From Clostridiales bacterium (GTDB lineage Bacteria > Bacillota > Clostridia > Christensenellales > Borkfalkiaceae), in the NCBI GenBank assembly GCA_015055965.1, contig SVHG01000010.1, positions 1 to 64,000 on the forward strand: 64,000 nucleotides of DNA, read 5' to 3'. Numbering within the stretch: the stretch's first letter is position 1; each line of letters starts with the position of its first letter. A model generated the notes under the pieces. It was given only the letters and a program-made list of their open reading frames with translations, was not told where the DNA came from and did no database searches. Shown here piece after piece: positions 9,193 to 21,400 of this stretch. Position numbers and translations under genes: made by a program.

Positions 9193-11355
9193 ATGAAAAA
9201 ATTAATATCAGTTCTATTTGCAGCTCTACTCTTATGCTCGGTATTTATGCAAGCTTCTTGCGAAAAATTTGGCGATAGCAGTAGCGAAATAATAAGCGAA
9301 AGCGGTAACGGTAGCTCTGATTCCGTTGGTGGAGGAAGCGAAGATAAAGAAGATCTTCCCTCTGGCCGTTACACCTTTGATAAAGGCGTGCACGTTATGA
9401 CAGCGCCTGAAATTCAAGGTAAATATATCGTTGAAAAGGGCGCAACCGATTACGTTTTAGTAGTTCCTGCAAACGCTAATAGCAAAATAGAATTAGCAGT
9501 TGATGAATTTAAAGTATTATTTAAACGCGCAACCAATATAGAAATTGCAAGCGTGCGTGACGATTCCGGCGATCCCGTATTAACGGATGATAACGCAAAG
9601 AGAATTTCAATCGGCGAAACTAGCTTAATTACTTCTATGAGTCAAGAAGAACAGCTTGCGTTTGGTTACGATAAGAGTATTTTAGGCTCTGACGGCGTTA
9701 GAATAATTACCAAAAATAACACCGTTTATATTCTTGGCGGTAGCTTTTACGGTGTTTTATATTCAGTTTACGATTTTATGGCAATTTGCTTTAATTACGA
9801 ATTCTATTACCGTAACTGTATAGAAATAGATACCAACGTTAAAAACTTAAACTTACGTGATTTTAACGTAACCAATCTTCCGGACGTTGCATCAAGAAAC
9901 CGCGGTAATAATATAACTCTATTTAAGGACGCGTGGGGATTTGAATTGGATTCCGGCGTGGTAGACTCTACCGATATTAAGCGCGCTATGCAAAGATACC
10001 GTTATATTGATACCGTAGAAATATTCTTACCCATTTATACGGAAATTGGGGAAACTAACTATAACTACGGTAGTCACAACGTTTACAATTACGTTCATCC
10101 CACTTCTAAGGAGGGTTGGAGAAATACGTGGCTTAGCGACGCAGCTCCTGCAAACAATCCCATGTATCAAGAGTTATGTTACACGGCCCACGGCAATAAG
10201 GAAGACTTAGACGCTTTAGTTGAAGCTTGTGCTAATAAAATTATTTACTCTTTAACCCTTGATGCTTGGAAGGATAGAAGCTACGTTGGCTTTACTATTA
10301 TGGACGGTGGCTTCCAATGCACCTGCGCTGCTTGTGAAGAAGCAAAGGTACAAGACGGCGGTTCATATGCCGGTGCAATCATAAGAGTTGCTAACCGTAT
10401 GATGGAAATCGTTAAGGAATGGATGAAGAACAACGGACAAGCAGATAGAGAGTTAAATTTATTCTTCTTAGCTTACGGTACTACCGAAAAAGCCCCCGTT
10501 GTTTACGACGAGGCTCAAGGCAAGTATGTTCCCGCAAACGATTCCGTTATTTGCAGAGATGACGTATACGCTTATCTTTGTACTCATAACGACGCCCGTT
10601 CAATTTACTGGGCAGAAGGGGAAAACAAGGCAGATATAGAAGAATTAGAAAAGTGGTGCGCGGTAACTAACCACGTATTCAACTGGTTCTATCAACAAAG
10701 ATACGTTAACTATTCTGCATATTTTGATACCTTCTCTATGTCTAATAACGACTTCTTTGCTTACGCATTACAAAACGGCGCAACTTACGTTATTAACCAA
10801 GGTGACTACCGCGGTGAAACGGTAACCGGCTTCGGTTTGTTAAACGAATACGTATTCTCTAAACTAATGTGGGACGTAACCTTAGATATGGAAGAGCTTT
10901 GCAAGAAGTTCTTTAAGGCAATGTATAAGGACGCTGCAGACACTATGTGGGAAATCTTCACAAGAGAACGTGTTCACAGTATGACCGTTTCTCAAGACGT
11001 AACGGTTGGCGAATATAACTATTCAAGACCTAGAAACGCATCTCTATATCCCTACAAGTCTTACTTATTACCACTTATAGAGCTATACGAAAAGGCGCTT
11101 TCTGAAATAGAAATTCTAAAGCTAACGAGCCCTGATGAATACGAGCTCGTACGCCAAAGAATTAACACCGAATACGTTGCTCCTTTATATCTAACCTTAA
11201 GCTTATACGGCTCTAGAGAGGTTAGACCTTTCAGTAACGAAATCAAGATTGAATACAAAACGAGATTAACCGAAATAGCAGAAACAATGTATTTCTTATG
11301 CTATGAAAGCAACCCGATTGGACCTAACATGCTTGATTTTGCAAAAGGTGTTTAA
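9193..11355 (+). CDS. DUF4838-type lipoprotein (glycoside-hydrolase-like)
   Basis: A 720-aa lipoprotein: signal peptide with lipobox QASC (Cys23), a Ser/Gly-rich linker to about residue 50, then a glycosidase-like body. The N-terminal part resembles the alpha/beta domain found before GH20/GH67-like barrels. The central region has the DUF4838 hallmarks, including a CTCAACEEAK stretch near residue 380 and the aromatic run VFNWFYQQRYVNYSAYFDTF near residue 500. DUF4838 proteins are common in polysaccharide loci and are thought to be glycosidases; activity is not established from the sequence. It sits 21 nt after the preceding gene behind a GGGAGG site. Confidence 0.75.
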   Translation: MKKLISVLFAALLLCSVFMQASCEKFGDSSSEIISESGNGSSDSVGGGSEDKEDLPSGRYTFDKGVHVMTAPEIQGKYIVEKGATDYVLVVPANANSKIELAVDEFKVLFKRATNIEIASVRDDSGDPVLTDDNAKRISIGETSLITSMSQEEQLAFGYDKSILGSDGVRIITKNNTVYILGGSFYGVLYSVYDFMAICFNYEFYYRNCIEIDTNVKNLNLRDFNVTNLPDVASRNRGNNITLFKDAWGFELDSGVVDSTDIKRAMQRYRYIDTVEIFLPIYTEIGETNYNYGSHNVYNYVHPTSKEGWRNTWLSDAAPANNPMYQELCYTAHGNKEDLDALVEACANKIIYSLTLDAWKDRSYVGFTIMDGGFQCTCAACEEAKVQDGGSYAGAIIRVANRMMEIVKEWMKNNGQADRELNLFFLAYGTTEKAPVVYDEAQGKYVPANDSVICRDDVYAYLCTHNDARSIYWAEGENKADIEELEKWCAVTNHVFNWFYQQRYVNYSAYFDTFSMSNNDFFAYALQNGATYVINQGDYRGETVTGFGLLNEYVFSKLMWDVTLDMEELCKKFFKAMYKDAADTMWEIFTRERVHSMTVSQDVTVGEYNYSRPRNASLYPYKSYLLPLIELYEKALSEIEILKLTSPDEYELVRQRINTEYVAPLYLTLSLYGSREVRPFSNEIKIEYKTRLTEIAETMYFLCYESNPIGPNMLDFAKGV

Positions 11356-11369
11356 GATAGGGGGTAAAT

Positions 11370-14300
11370 ATGAATAAAGTAATGAAAAAATTTCTTGTTT
11401 TACTGTTATGTTTATTAACTAGCCTATCGGCGTTAATTTCCTTCGGTCTTATGGGTGGATGCGCAGACGAGCCTGAAGAAGAGCAAAGCTCACAGCAAAG
11501 TGAACAGCAAAGCTCTTCTCAAACTCCTCAAGGTAAGCCCCAACAGCCTGAAGACGTAGATTTAACTATTAGCTTTTCCACTAAGGAAAAGAGCTTAATA
11601 GTGGGGGATGAGGAATATCTATCCCCTGAATACAACAAGGTTAGCGGATTTTCTTTATCGTACTCTTCAAACAATCCCGCAGTAGTTAGCGTGGATAAAA
11701 ACGGTAAGATATGCGCTCAAGGCGAAGGTAGTGCAACGATTACGGCAACTTATTCAAACGGTGCTTTATCGGTTGAAGCAAGCTTAACGGTAAATAGCTC
11801 CTTCGGCGGTTATTTACCGGAACTTAAAGCCAAGGGCGTTGCAAGCGATATTTCACTAGCGTTAACCAACACCTATAAACTATTACCCTATATAGTATTT
11901 AACGGCAAGCAATACGAAGACGCTACCGTTAGTTATAGGGTAGTAGATAACGCGGTTGCAGAAGTTGACGAAAAGGGTGTAATAGTAGCAAAAGCAAAGG
12001 GGTTAACTCAATTAGTTATAGAAGCTGCTTGGCGCGGTAAAGATAATTCCAGCGCGCCCACCTTACGCAAGGTAATAAACCTTTCCGTTATAGACGACGT
12101 AAGATTTTATAACGCGGGCGAATCTATTGCAGACGAAGTGCTTTATACCTTTGCTTCATTTGAAGGTAAGTCTTATAAGAACAGCATTCCTTGCGATTTT
12201 AGCGTATTTATAAACGGCGAAGAAAGCCAAGCAACCTTTGTTATAGAAGATGAAAACGTTGTTAAACAGCATGGCGATAAGTTAGTGGTAAATTCATTTG
12301 GTTCTACTAACGTTACCGTACAAGCAACCGTTGACGGCGATACTTACGTTAAGAGCTTTAACGTTTTAGTAGAAAGAGTTCAAAAAACTGTTTTAAGTAC
12401 CGTTCCCTTATTCGGTACGGAAGACGGCGAATATTTAGATATTGCAAGTGGTCAAAGAAAGAGCCTTTTAGAATTCGTTGGCGATAACGATCAAATGGTA
12501 GATGCAAAGCAGGGTTTAAGAAGCTTAACCCTTTCTAACAACAAGGTTTTAGGTGTAGAATCCTCTTCCTTAATAGAAATTGGTAGCGCAAGCATATCCG
12601 TTGGTACTCAAAAGGTTATTTATCACTTTACTTTAGAAACTCTTGCAAAGGCTATGAATTCTAAGGAAGATATCAAGGCGTTAGAGCTTTCTAACGGAAG
12701 AGTTTTAAAGGGCTATTACGAATTAGTAAACGATATAGACGCTTCGGGAATAACGTTAGAGCACGTAATTATGGGCGACTCTTCATTTGCGGGCGTGTTT
12801 AACGGTAACGGTTACGCTATTAAGAATTTAACCTTAAACGCAAATTCAAGCTTATTCGGTTGTTTAGACGGCGCTTCAGCAACGGTTAAGAACCTTGCGT
12901 TAATTAATTTAAACGCAACTAAGTCTTACTTCCTTGCGCAAAACACCTTAAACGACGGTTTGGTTGTTTCTAACCTATATATCGCCCTTTCAGAAGACAC
13001 CCTAACTCCCAGAGGTTTAACGGGAAGAACGGCGCAAAATTCCGTTTGTGAAAACGTGCTTATAGAATATCTTGGCGATAATGCAAGTTTAAACAGAAAT
13101 TATCAAGATCGATGGACTTGGCAAGGTCTAATCGGCGGTTTATGGACCGTTGAGCAAGATGGCAAGCTCTACGCGCGTGATAGCAAGTGGAGTGACGTTT
13201 ACGTTATTTCTCCCTTCGTTGTTTCATTTAGAAGTGACGAGAAGAAGGATGGAGAAAGCTACGCAGCGTTATACGGCTACGGCGCTAACGAAACTAAAGA
13301 TATTTACGGCAACGCAATAAACGGTATAACGAATAACCGTGATAATCCCAACCTAGGCGATTATTGGCAATCCACTTTATATTACAACACGGTATTTACT
13401 AATCTTTATCATTACTCTAGCTACGAAGCATTACAGTCTGCATCATGCGATTTTTCAAGCTTTAGCGGTGATTATTGGGTAGTATATAACGGCAAACCCA
13501 TTTGGAAGTCTTTATTTAGCGAAGAGGTAGAGGTTGCTTTCTACGAAGGCGCTAATAAGGTTGGGGAAGAAGGAAAGATAGTAGGTCTTAATAATGAAAT
13601 AAGCGTTAAGGCGTTTGTTTACGGTGAGCAAGCTCAGAATATAAGCGTAGAAGCTGAAGAAAGCAATTTATTAGCTTGGAATGAAGAAAGTAACAGCTTA
13701 AAATTAATTGCTATTCCTGCAGAAGGAGCTAAGCGCGTTAAGGCTACGGTAACCGTTACGGTTGGCAGGGCACAAATAGTTAAAGCTCTTACCTTAATGG
13801 TAACGGGCGAAGCTAATAACTATAGCGTAACCTTAAATCCCGGCGAAGGCAGGTTAAACGGCGAACTAACCTCTTACGAATGCGGTGCTGGGGCAGATCT
13901 TCCCACTTGTAGTTTAGAGGGTTACGATTTCGTTGGTTGGTATGAAGACGAAAGCTTTAGCGGTAACGCGGTAACGTCTATCAGTTCAACCGAGTTAGGC
14001 GATAAGGTTTATTACGCTAAGTATAAGGTAAGCACTTCTAAGTATCACGTTCAAGTATTAGTTGCGCAGTACGGTCAAGGTTATGCAGCAGGTATATACA
14101 CGGTAGGTGAATTAACTTACGTGGATAGAACCAGCGAATACGCAGAGCTTCTTGGTCTTGATGAAAACGGCTTGGCAGAAGGGGAAACCAATTCTTTGGC
14201 AGATTTAACCAAGTTATTTGCCATTAAGGGCGCGAAGATAAATGCAGATTCTATTCTTAGCGGTACTATTTTAGCAAACGGAAGCTTAGAACTATTAGTA

Positions 14301-15218
14301 AAATTAGATTTTGATGAAGAGGCTTTAGGCTTTAAGTTAGCTAACGTAAGCTTAGGTAAATACAGCTGTGAAAGCCTAACCTTTACTCTTGAATATTACA
14401 ACGGCGTTTGCGGTCTTGGAATAGAAGGAACTGTTGGTAACGGTAAGGAATTAGTTATTGGCTTAGATGAAATGACTATTGCAAACTATTCTTCAGTAGT
14501 ATTTAACTATCACGAAAAATCTGCAAATACAAACTCACAAATCTTAGCTTTAGCAAGTGAAACCGTGTTAGATAACACTACTAACGGTCACGTAGCTTTA
14601 GTTGGTTCAGTTTCTAACCCTGCAAACTATATTAGCGCATCCGTAAATATTATGGAAAAATTCCCCGCTATTGCAAAGCTTAAACAAATTAACGTTAAGA
14701 TGCTTGGTGGCGGAAGTAAGCACGTGTTTATTGAGGGCATAGAAACCAAGGGCTTCACAAGACAAACTGTAACTTATAGCATAGAAAATGAAAATATCGT
14801 AGCTATTGCAACCCCCATTAACGGAAGCATCAGTCAGGTTGGAAACTTCACCTTTGCTAACACTAACGAAGGTATTAATCTAAATTCACCCGCACTTACC
14901 GCTCAGTATAACGGAAGTGCAGTAAACGCTTTACACATGGCTGGCGTAGTTCTTGATTTAGGCGGTATTAAGGTTAGCGATTACGCAACCATAAAGATAA
15001 CCTTCCAAACGATAGCTGCAGGTAAGGGTACTATTATTTACTGTGGCGAAACAGAGGTAGCAACCTTATACGGCGGAGCACACGTAGTAGATATTAAGGC
15101 TGTTGCAGAAGCAAAGGGCGTTACTGTATTTAGTAAATTAGAGCTTTCATTAGTTTCTTACGCTGCAGTAACCGAAGCAACTATTTATATTGCATCAATA
15201 GAATTAGTACTAAAGTAA
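11370..15218 (+). CDS. 1282-aa surface lipoprotein with Big2-like, InlB-type and shared C-terminal module
   Basis: Lipoprotein signal peptide ending LMGGC (Cys31), then a Gln/Ser-rich linker, then Ig-like Big2 segments (for example SNNPAVVSVDKNGKICAQGE near residues 100-125 and again near 190-230). The middle (~430-560) has features of a beta-helix. An InlB B-repeat-like unit follows near 820-890 (GYDFVGWYEDESFSGNAVT). The last ~390 residues are a module, beginning VLVAQYGQGY and ending at the stop, that recurs three times in the next protein. No enzyme motif was seen. A carbohydrate-binding or adhesive role is inferred from the locus. Confidence 0.7.
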   Translation: MNKVMKKFLVLLLCLLTSLSALISFGLMGGCADEPEEEQSSQQSEQQSSSQTPQGKPQQPEDVDLTISFSTKEKSLIVGDEEYLSPEYNKVSGFSLSYSSNNPAVVSVDKNGKICAQGEGSATITATYSNGALSVEASLTVNSSFGGYLPELKAKGVASDISLALTNTYKLLPYIVFNGKQYEDATVSYRVVDNAVAEVDEKGVIVAKAKGLTQLVIEAAWRGKDNSSAPTLRKVINLSVIDDVRFYNAGESIADEVLYTFASFEGKSYKNSIPCDFSVFINGEESQATFVIEDENVVKQHGDKLVVNSFGSTNVTVQATVDGDTYVKSFNVLVERVQKTVLSTVPLFGTEDGEYLDIASGQRKSLLEFVGDNDQMVDAKQGLRSLTLSNNKVLGVESSSLIEIGSASISVGTQKVIYHFTLETLAKAMNSKEDIKALELSNGRVLKGYYELVNDIDASGITLEHVIMGDSSFAGVFNGNGYAIKNLTLNANSSLFGCLDGASATVKNLALINLNATKSYFLAQNTLNDGLVVSNLYIALSEDTLTPRGLTGRTAQNSVCENVLIEYLGDNASLNRNYQDRWTWQGLIGGLWTVEQDGKLYARDSKWSDVYVISPFVVSFRSDEKKDGESYAALYGYGANETKDIYGNAINGITNNRDNPNLGDYWQSTLYYNTVFTNLYHYSSYEALQSASCDFSSFSGDYWVVYNGKPIWKSLFSEEVEVAFYEGANKVGEEGKIVGLNNEISVKAFVYGEQAQNISVEAEESNLLAWNEESNSLKLIAIPAEGAKRVKATVTVTVGRAQIVKALTLMVTGEANNYSVTLNPGEGRLNGELTSYECGAGADLPTCSLEGYDFVGWYEDESFSGNAVTSISSTELGDKVYYAKYKVSTSKYHVQVLVAQYGQGYAAGIYTVGELTYVDRTSEYAELLGLDENGLAEGETNSLADLTKLFAIKGAKINADSILSGTILANGSLELLVKLDFDEEALGFKLANVSLGKYSCESLTFTLEYYNGVCGLGIEGTVGNGKELVIGLDEMTIANYSSVVFNYHEKSANTNSQILALASETVLDNTTNGHVALVGSVSNPANYISASVNIMEKFPAIAKLKQINVKMLGGGSKHVFIEGIETKGFTRQTVTYSIENENIVAIATPINGSISQVGNFTFANTNEGINLNSPALTAQYNGSAVNALHMAGVVLDLGGIKVSDYATIKITFQTIAAGKGTIIYCGETEVATLYGGAHVVDIKAVAEAKGVTVFSKLELSLVSYAAVTEATIYIASIELVLK
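14038..15215 (+). repeat. Shared ~385-aa module, copy 1
   Basis: In-frame module at the end of the 1282-aa lipoprotein. It starts with VLVAQYGQGY and contains the later hallmarks NALHMAGVVLDLGG, ITFQTIAAGKGT and YGGAHVVDIKA. Long stretches of DNA are nearly the same as in copies 2 and 3. Confidence 0.85.
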
Positions 15219-15253
15219 AAATTTTCTACTAATCCACAAAAATAATATCTTTA

Positions 15254-15285
15254 ACCGTTACCTTGTTTTTTTGCAGGGTAACGGT
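15254..15285 (+). other. Intercistronic 12-bp stem-loop
   Basis: ACCGTTACCTTG pairs with CAGGGTAACGGT (one G-U pair) around an 8-nt loop of mostly T. No T-run follows, so it is not a typical terminator. It lies in the 209-nt gap between the two module-sharing lipoprotein genes and may protect or partly attenuate the transcript. Confidence 0.6.
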
Positions 15286-15427
15286 ATAAAAGAAGGTTTA
15301 TAACAAGAATAAGTACGGTTATTGTGTAAAAACGATTGCTGTCTTTAAAGAAAAATTAAGATTTATTAGGATAATACGGGGGAATGCCCGTTTGAAAAAA
15401 ATAAATATTTTTAAGGAGGAAATAACA

Positions 15428-18400
15428 ATGAGTAAAAAGATTACGCTATTAATCGTATCTTTATTTATCGCGGCAAGCTTCTGCTTTGCATTCGGTTGTA
15501 AGAATATAGATACTTTTTATACTGTAAGTTTTGACTCTAACGGCGGTACGGCTATTGAAAGCGTAGAGGTTATTAACGGCAGAACGGTTGAACAACCTGC
15601 AGACCCTGCTAAAGAGGGCTACGTTTTTGCCGGATGGTATTTAGGCGAAGAGCAATACGATTTCGCAAAGACCATTAGAAATCACACGACTTTAACGGCA
15701 AAATGGACTCCCGCTACGGATACGCCTTATACCGTTATGCACTTACAAGAGCAATTAGACGGTAGCTATAAGGAGGTTGCTGAAGATACTCAAAGATTAC
15801 AGGGTACTACTGAGGCTTATACGAGCGCAGAAGCAAAGACTTACGAAGGCTTTACCGCTCAAGAAGTAGAGCAAATTGTAATCGCTCCCAACGGCTCTTC
15901 AGTTGTGGAAATTAAGTACGATAGAAATCTTATTGCTATCACTTGGATCGTAGAAGGCGTTTCTACTCAACAAGAATTCAAATACGGCGCAATGCCCACC
16001 CGTGAAGCTCCCGTAAAGGCTTCTGATGAGGTTTATAACTATACCTTTGCAGGTTGGGATTGCGAGCTGGTTGCAGTTACCGAAGAAAAGACTTATACTG
16101 CAACCTTTACCCCCTCTTACGTTAACTACACCGTAGTATTTAAAGGGGAAGACGGTAAGGTGGTTTCTTCTAAGGATGATTACCATTACGGCGACACTAT
16201 AGTAGTTCCCGAAGGACCTGAAAAGGCTTCTGACAAGGTTTATAGCTATACGTTTGCCGGTTGGAATAATGCAGAAAGCGTAACCGGTAATGCAGAATAT
16301 ACTGCAACCTATACCCCTCATTATATTAACTACACCGTAATATTTAAGGCTGAAAACGGCAAAATAATCTCTTCTAAGGAAGATTATCATTACGGCGATG
16401 CAGTAGAAGTTCCCGCTCACTTAGGTAACCACGCAGGCTATAACTACGCTTGGGATAAGGAAATCGTGCCGGTAGCAGGTCACACCGTTTATACGGAAAC
16501 TAAATCACCTAAGACCTTTAGCGTAAGCTTAGCGGTTAACGGTGGCGAATTAGAAGGGGAATTAACCTCTTACGTATACGGAGTTGGCGCTACTTTACCT
16601 AGCGCAACCAAGCTTGGTCATACCTTTAACGGCTGGTATTTAGCAGAAGACTTTAGCGGTGAAGCAGTAAGCGAAATTACTTCTTCAGACTTAGGCGATA
16701 AGAGCTATTACGCTAAGTGGGAAGCAAATACTTATAACGTAACCTTAGTACCCGGCGCAGGTAGTTTAGAGGGCGAATTAACCTCTTACGTATACGGCGT
16801 TGGCGCTACTTTACCCGGATGCTATAAGAAGGGTTATTCTTTAGAAGGCTGGTACTTAGCAGAAGACTTTAGCGGTGAAGCGGTAAGCGAAATTACTTCT
16901 TCAGATATCGGCGATAAGACCTTCTACGCTAAACTTGTTCCCAATAAAGATACAAAGTACGAAATTGAAGTTTTAGTTGCTCAGTACGATTCACGTTACG
17001 TAGCAGGCGGATATTACTATACTAACAGTCTATCTTACGTGAACAGAACTAGCGAATTTGCATCATTATTCGGTCTTGATGAAAACAATATGGCTCAAGG
17101 CGAAACCGATTCTACCGTAGATTTAACTGCTGTAATAGAAGCTCTTCACGGTGCTAGCCTAAATGCAGAATCTGTTGTTAGCGGTGTTATTGATGCAGAC
17201 GAATCATTAAAATTAACGGTTAAACTAGATATTAACGAAGAAGACCTTGGCTTTAAGCTTTCTGAAATGTATTTAGGCCTTTATAGCTGGGAAAACGCAA
17301 CCTTTACTTTAAGTTACGTAGACGGCGCTTGCGGTATTTTAGTTGCAGGCACTACCACCGCTTTCGGTAAGGAAATCGTTATTAATCTTGATCCCGTTAA
17401 CGTAACCAATTACGCTTCTTACGCATTAGTAGTTTACGATAAGGGATTAACCAGCGGTAACAAGATATTCGTTAACGACGGCACTGAAAGCAAGGTATAC
17501 GCTAGCGCTAATACCGAAGATTACGCTAAATATTCTATTAATCTTCTTTCTCAATTTCCCAATGAAAAGGTTGTTGGTAAGATTAGATTATCAATGGCTC
17601 AAAAGACTGAACACAGCGTATTCATTAAGGGTATAGAAAAGGTTGAATTTGTAAAAGAAAGCGTAACCTATAGCATAGCAAACGAAAATCTTTTAGCTAT
17701 TGCATCTCCCATTAACGGAAGCATAGATCAAGTTGCAAACTTCACCTTTGCCAACAGCAACGAGGGTATTAACCTAAATTCCCCCGCGCTTAGATATCAA
17801 TATAACGGTAGCGCAGTAAACGCTTTACACATAGCTGGCTTAACCTTAGATTTAGGCGGTATCAGAGTAAGCGATTACAAGACTATCAAGATTACCTTCC
17901 AAACTATTGCCGCAGGTAAGGGTACTAATATTTTCTGTGGCGAAACAGAGATAGCAACCTTATACGGCGGAGCGCACGTAGTAGATATTAAGGCTGCTGC
18001 AGAAGCAAAGGGTGTTACTGCATTTACTAAATTAGAGCTTTCATTAGTTTCTTACGCTGCAGTAACCGAAGCAACCATTTATATTGCTTCTATTGAATTA
18101 GTAGTTGATGAAAACGCTCCTGCAGTTTCACCCGTTACCTATAGCGTAAGCTTAAACGCTAACGGTGGCGAATTAGAAAGCGAACTTACGTCTTACGAAT
18201 TTGGCAAGGGCGCAGTTCTTCCCAATATTAGTAAAGCACACCACACCTTCAAGGGTTGGTACGCATCAAGTGATTTCAGCGGTGAACCCGTTACTGCAAT
18301 AGGCGCTAAGGAATTTGGCGATAAAGCGTTCTACGCTAACTTTGAAGCTAATAGCTACGGCGTTGAATTAGTTCTTAACGGTGGCTCTATCGCAAGTGAA

Positions 18401-21400
18401 TTAACCTCTTACGTATACGGAGTTGGCGCAGTTCTTCCCGTTGCAGAAAAGGTAGATCACACCTTTAACGGTTGGTATGCGTCAAGTGACTTTAGCGGTG
18501 AACCCGTTACCGAAATTGGTGTAAGCGAGGCAGGTAATAAGATTTTCTACGCTAAGTTTACGGTAAATCCCGATCCTAAATATACGGTTAAGGTATTAGT
18601 TGCTCAATACGGCGAAGGCTATGCTAGCGCAATGTATTTCCCCGGAACTTTATCTTACGTAGACGTAACCAGCGAATACGCAAGCATATTCGGTCTTGAT
18701 GAAAATAATCAAGTGCAAGCAAAGAAGGGCTCAACTATTGATTTAAGCTCTATCGTTGCAAACTTCAAGGGCGCTAAGGTAAACGCAGAATCAGTTCTTA
18801 GCGGTGTTGTTGAAGCAGACGGAAGCTTAGAACTTATCGTTAAACTAGATATTGACGAAGAAGCTTTAGGATTTAAGCTTTCTGACTTAAAGATTGGCGA
18901 ATACAGCTGTAAGAACTTAACCTTTACTCTTAAACAGTACGACGGAGTATGGGGCTTAGCAATAGCTGGCGAAATCGGCAACGGTAAGGAAATGCGTATT
19001 AGCGTTGGTGGCTTAAACGTTGCAGATTATTATTCAATACTTCTTAAGTATTATGAAAAATCAGATATAACAAACTCTCAAATCGCAGTTATTTCTAACG
19101 GCACGGCAAGCACTTATCCCACTTTAATCGGCTCAACCGCTGCTCCTGCAGATTATATTAAGGCTCATACCGAATTAGTAGGTAAGTTTGATGGCGTTGA
19201 AAGCATTGATGAAATTAGAGTTAAACTTTTAGGCGGTGGAAATAAGGATATATTTATTGCAGGCTTAGAAAAGGTTGCGTACACAAAAGAAACCGTAACT
19301 TACAATATTGCAAACGGCAATCTATTAGGTATTGCAAGCGGTTTAAACGGCGAAACTATCGGTCAAGTTGCAAACTTTACCTTTAGCGGTGTAAATTCAC
19401 CCGCGCTTTTATATACTTATAAGGGCGAAGCCGTAAACGCATTACATATGGCAGGCTTAACCTTAGATTTAGGAAATATTAAGGTAAGCGATTACGCAAT
19501 AATTAGAATAACCTTCCAAACGATCGCTGCAGGTAAAGGTACTAATATTTTCTGTGACGGGGTTGAAGTAAAAACTGAATACGGCGGAGCTCACACGGTA
19601 GATCTTAAGGCTGCTGCAGAAGCAAAGGGTGTTACTGCATTTAGTAAACTAGAGCTTTCATTAGTTTCTTACGCTGCGGTAACCGAAGCAAATATTTATA
19701 TTGCTTCAGTTGAATTAGTTCTAAATTCAGATATTCTTTGCGCAGGCTGTAACAGCACGGTAGAAAACCACGGTATATGTGAATACTGCGGTGGATACCG
19801 TTGCGTAGGCGATCATAGCGAATGCAAGCCCATTCTTTGTGAAGCCTGCGGTAGCAAAGAAGAAACTCACCCCGAGTGTGAATACTGCGGTAACTACGTA
19901 TGCGTAGGCGACCATAGTAACTGTAAAGATTTTACCGTAACTCTAGTTGCTAACGGTGGCGAATTATCAAGCGAATTAAATTCATATAAGCACGGTATAG
20001 GCGTAACCCTTCCTTTAGCAAGTAAGGCAGGTTATACCTTTAACGGTTGGTATTTAGCAGAAGACTTTAGCGGTGAAGCAGTTAGCGAAATTCTTGCAAG
20101 CGATACCGGCGATAAGACCTTCTACGCTAAGTTTACTGCAAACTTAGATACTCCTTATTCAGTTAAGGTATTAGTTGCTAGTTACGGCGAAGGCTACGCT
20201 AGCGCAATGTATTTCCCCGGTGCGCTATCTTACGTAGATGCAACTAGCGAATACGCAAGCTTATTAGGTATTAATTTAGACTCGCTTTACGGCGAAACCG
20301 ATACTAACGTAGAACTAACCTTAGCAAATCTAAAGGGCGTTAAATTAAACGCAGAATCTGTTCTTAGCGGTGTTATTGCCGGCGACGGAAGCTTAGAGCT
20401 TATCGTTAAGCTAGACGTTGATGAAGAAGCTTTAGGATTTAAGCTTGCTGACTTAAAGATTGGCGAATACAGCTGTACGAACTTAACCTTTACTCTTAAG
20501 CATTACAACGGTGCTTGGGGCTTAGCAATAGCAGGCGAAATCGGCAACGGTAAGGAAATTCGCATTAACACCGGTAGTTTAGTAGTTGCAGATTACCGTT
20601 CAATCGTTTTAAATTACGCTGAAACCTCTGCAAGCATTAACTCACAGGTTGCAGTAATTTCAAACGGCGTTGCAAGCACGTATCCCACTTTAGTAAGCGC
20701 GTCTGCTCCCAGCGCAAGTGTTGATCTAATCACTAAATTCTCTGTTTCAACTATTGATGAAATTAGAGTTAAAGTACTTGGCGGTGGGGCTAAGAATATC
20801 TTCATTGGTGGCCTTGAAAAAGATGCATGGAAGAAAGAAACCGTAACTTATAGCGTTGCAAACGGCAATATCGCAGGCATTTCCTCTGCTTTAGGTGCAG
20901 GTAGCATCAGCGTTTTTTCAAATAAATATTTTGCAAATGATAGCGAAGGTATTAGCTTAACTACTGATGCTTACTATTATGAATATAAAGGTGATGCTAT
21001 TGCGGGAATGCACGCAACCGGAATTAAGTTTAACGTTGGCACAATAAAATTAAGTGATTATAAAGCAATCAGAATTACATTCCAAACCGTTGTTAATAAC
21101 GGCGGAACTAACGTATTTTGTGGCGATGTTGAAATTGCTTCACTTTACGGCGGTGCGCATGTCGTTGACGTTAAGGCTTTAGCTGAATCAAAGGAAATTA
21201 CCAATTTTGAAACGTTAGAGCTTTCAATCTCTTCTTGGGCAAACGTTACCTCTTGTGAAATTTACGTTGCTTCAATTGAGTTCGTATTAAATCCCGAAAC
21301 CGTAACTTATAGCGTTGCAAACGGCAATATTGAAAGTATTGCAGCACCGGTTGCTCCCGGTACTCTTAGCGTAGCTAATTACAACTTTACAACCGGAGCA

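Noticed and set aside
15899..16420. 173-codon minus-strand frame
   Set aside because: Lies wholly opposite the 2103-aa lipoprotein gene; its length reflects repeated codons on the coding strand, with no ribosome binding site or domain.
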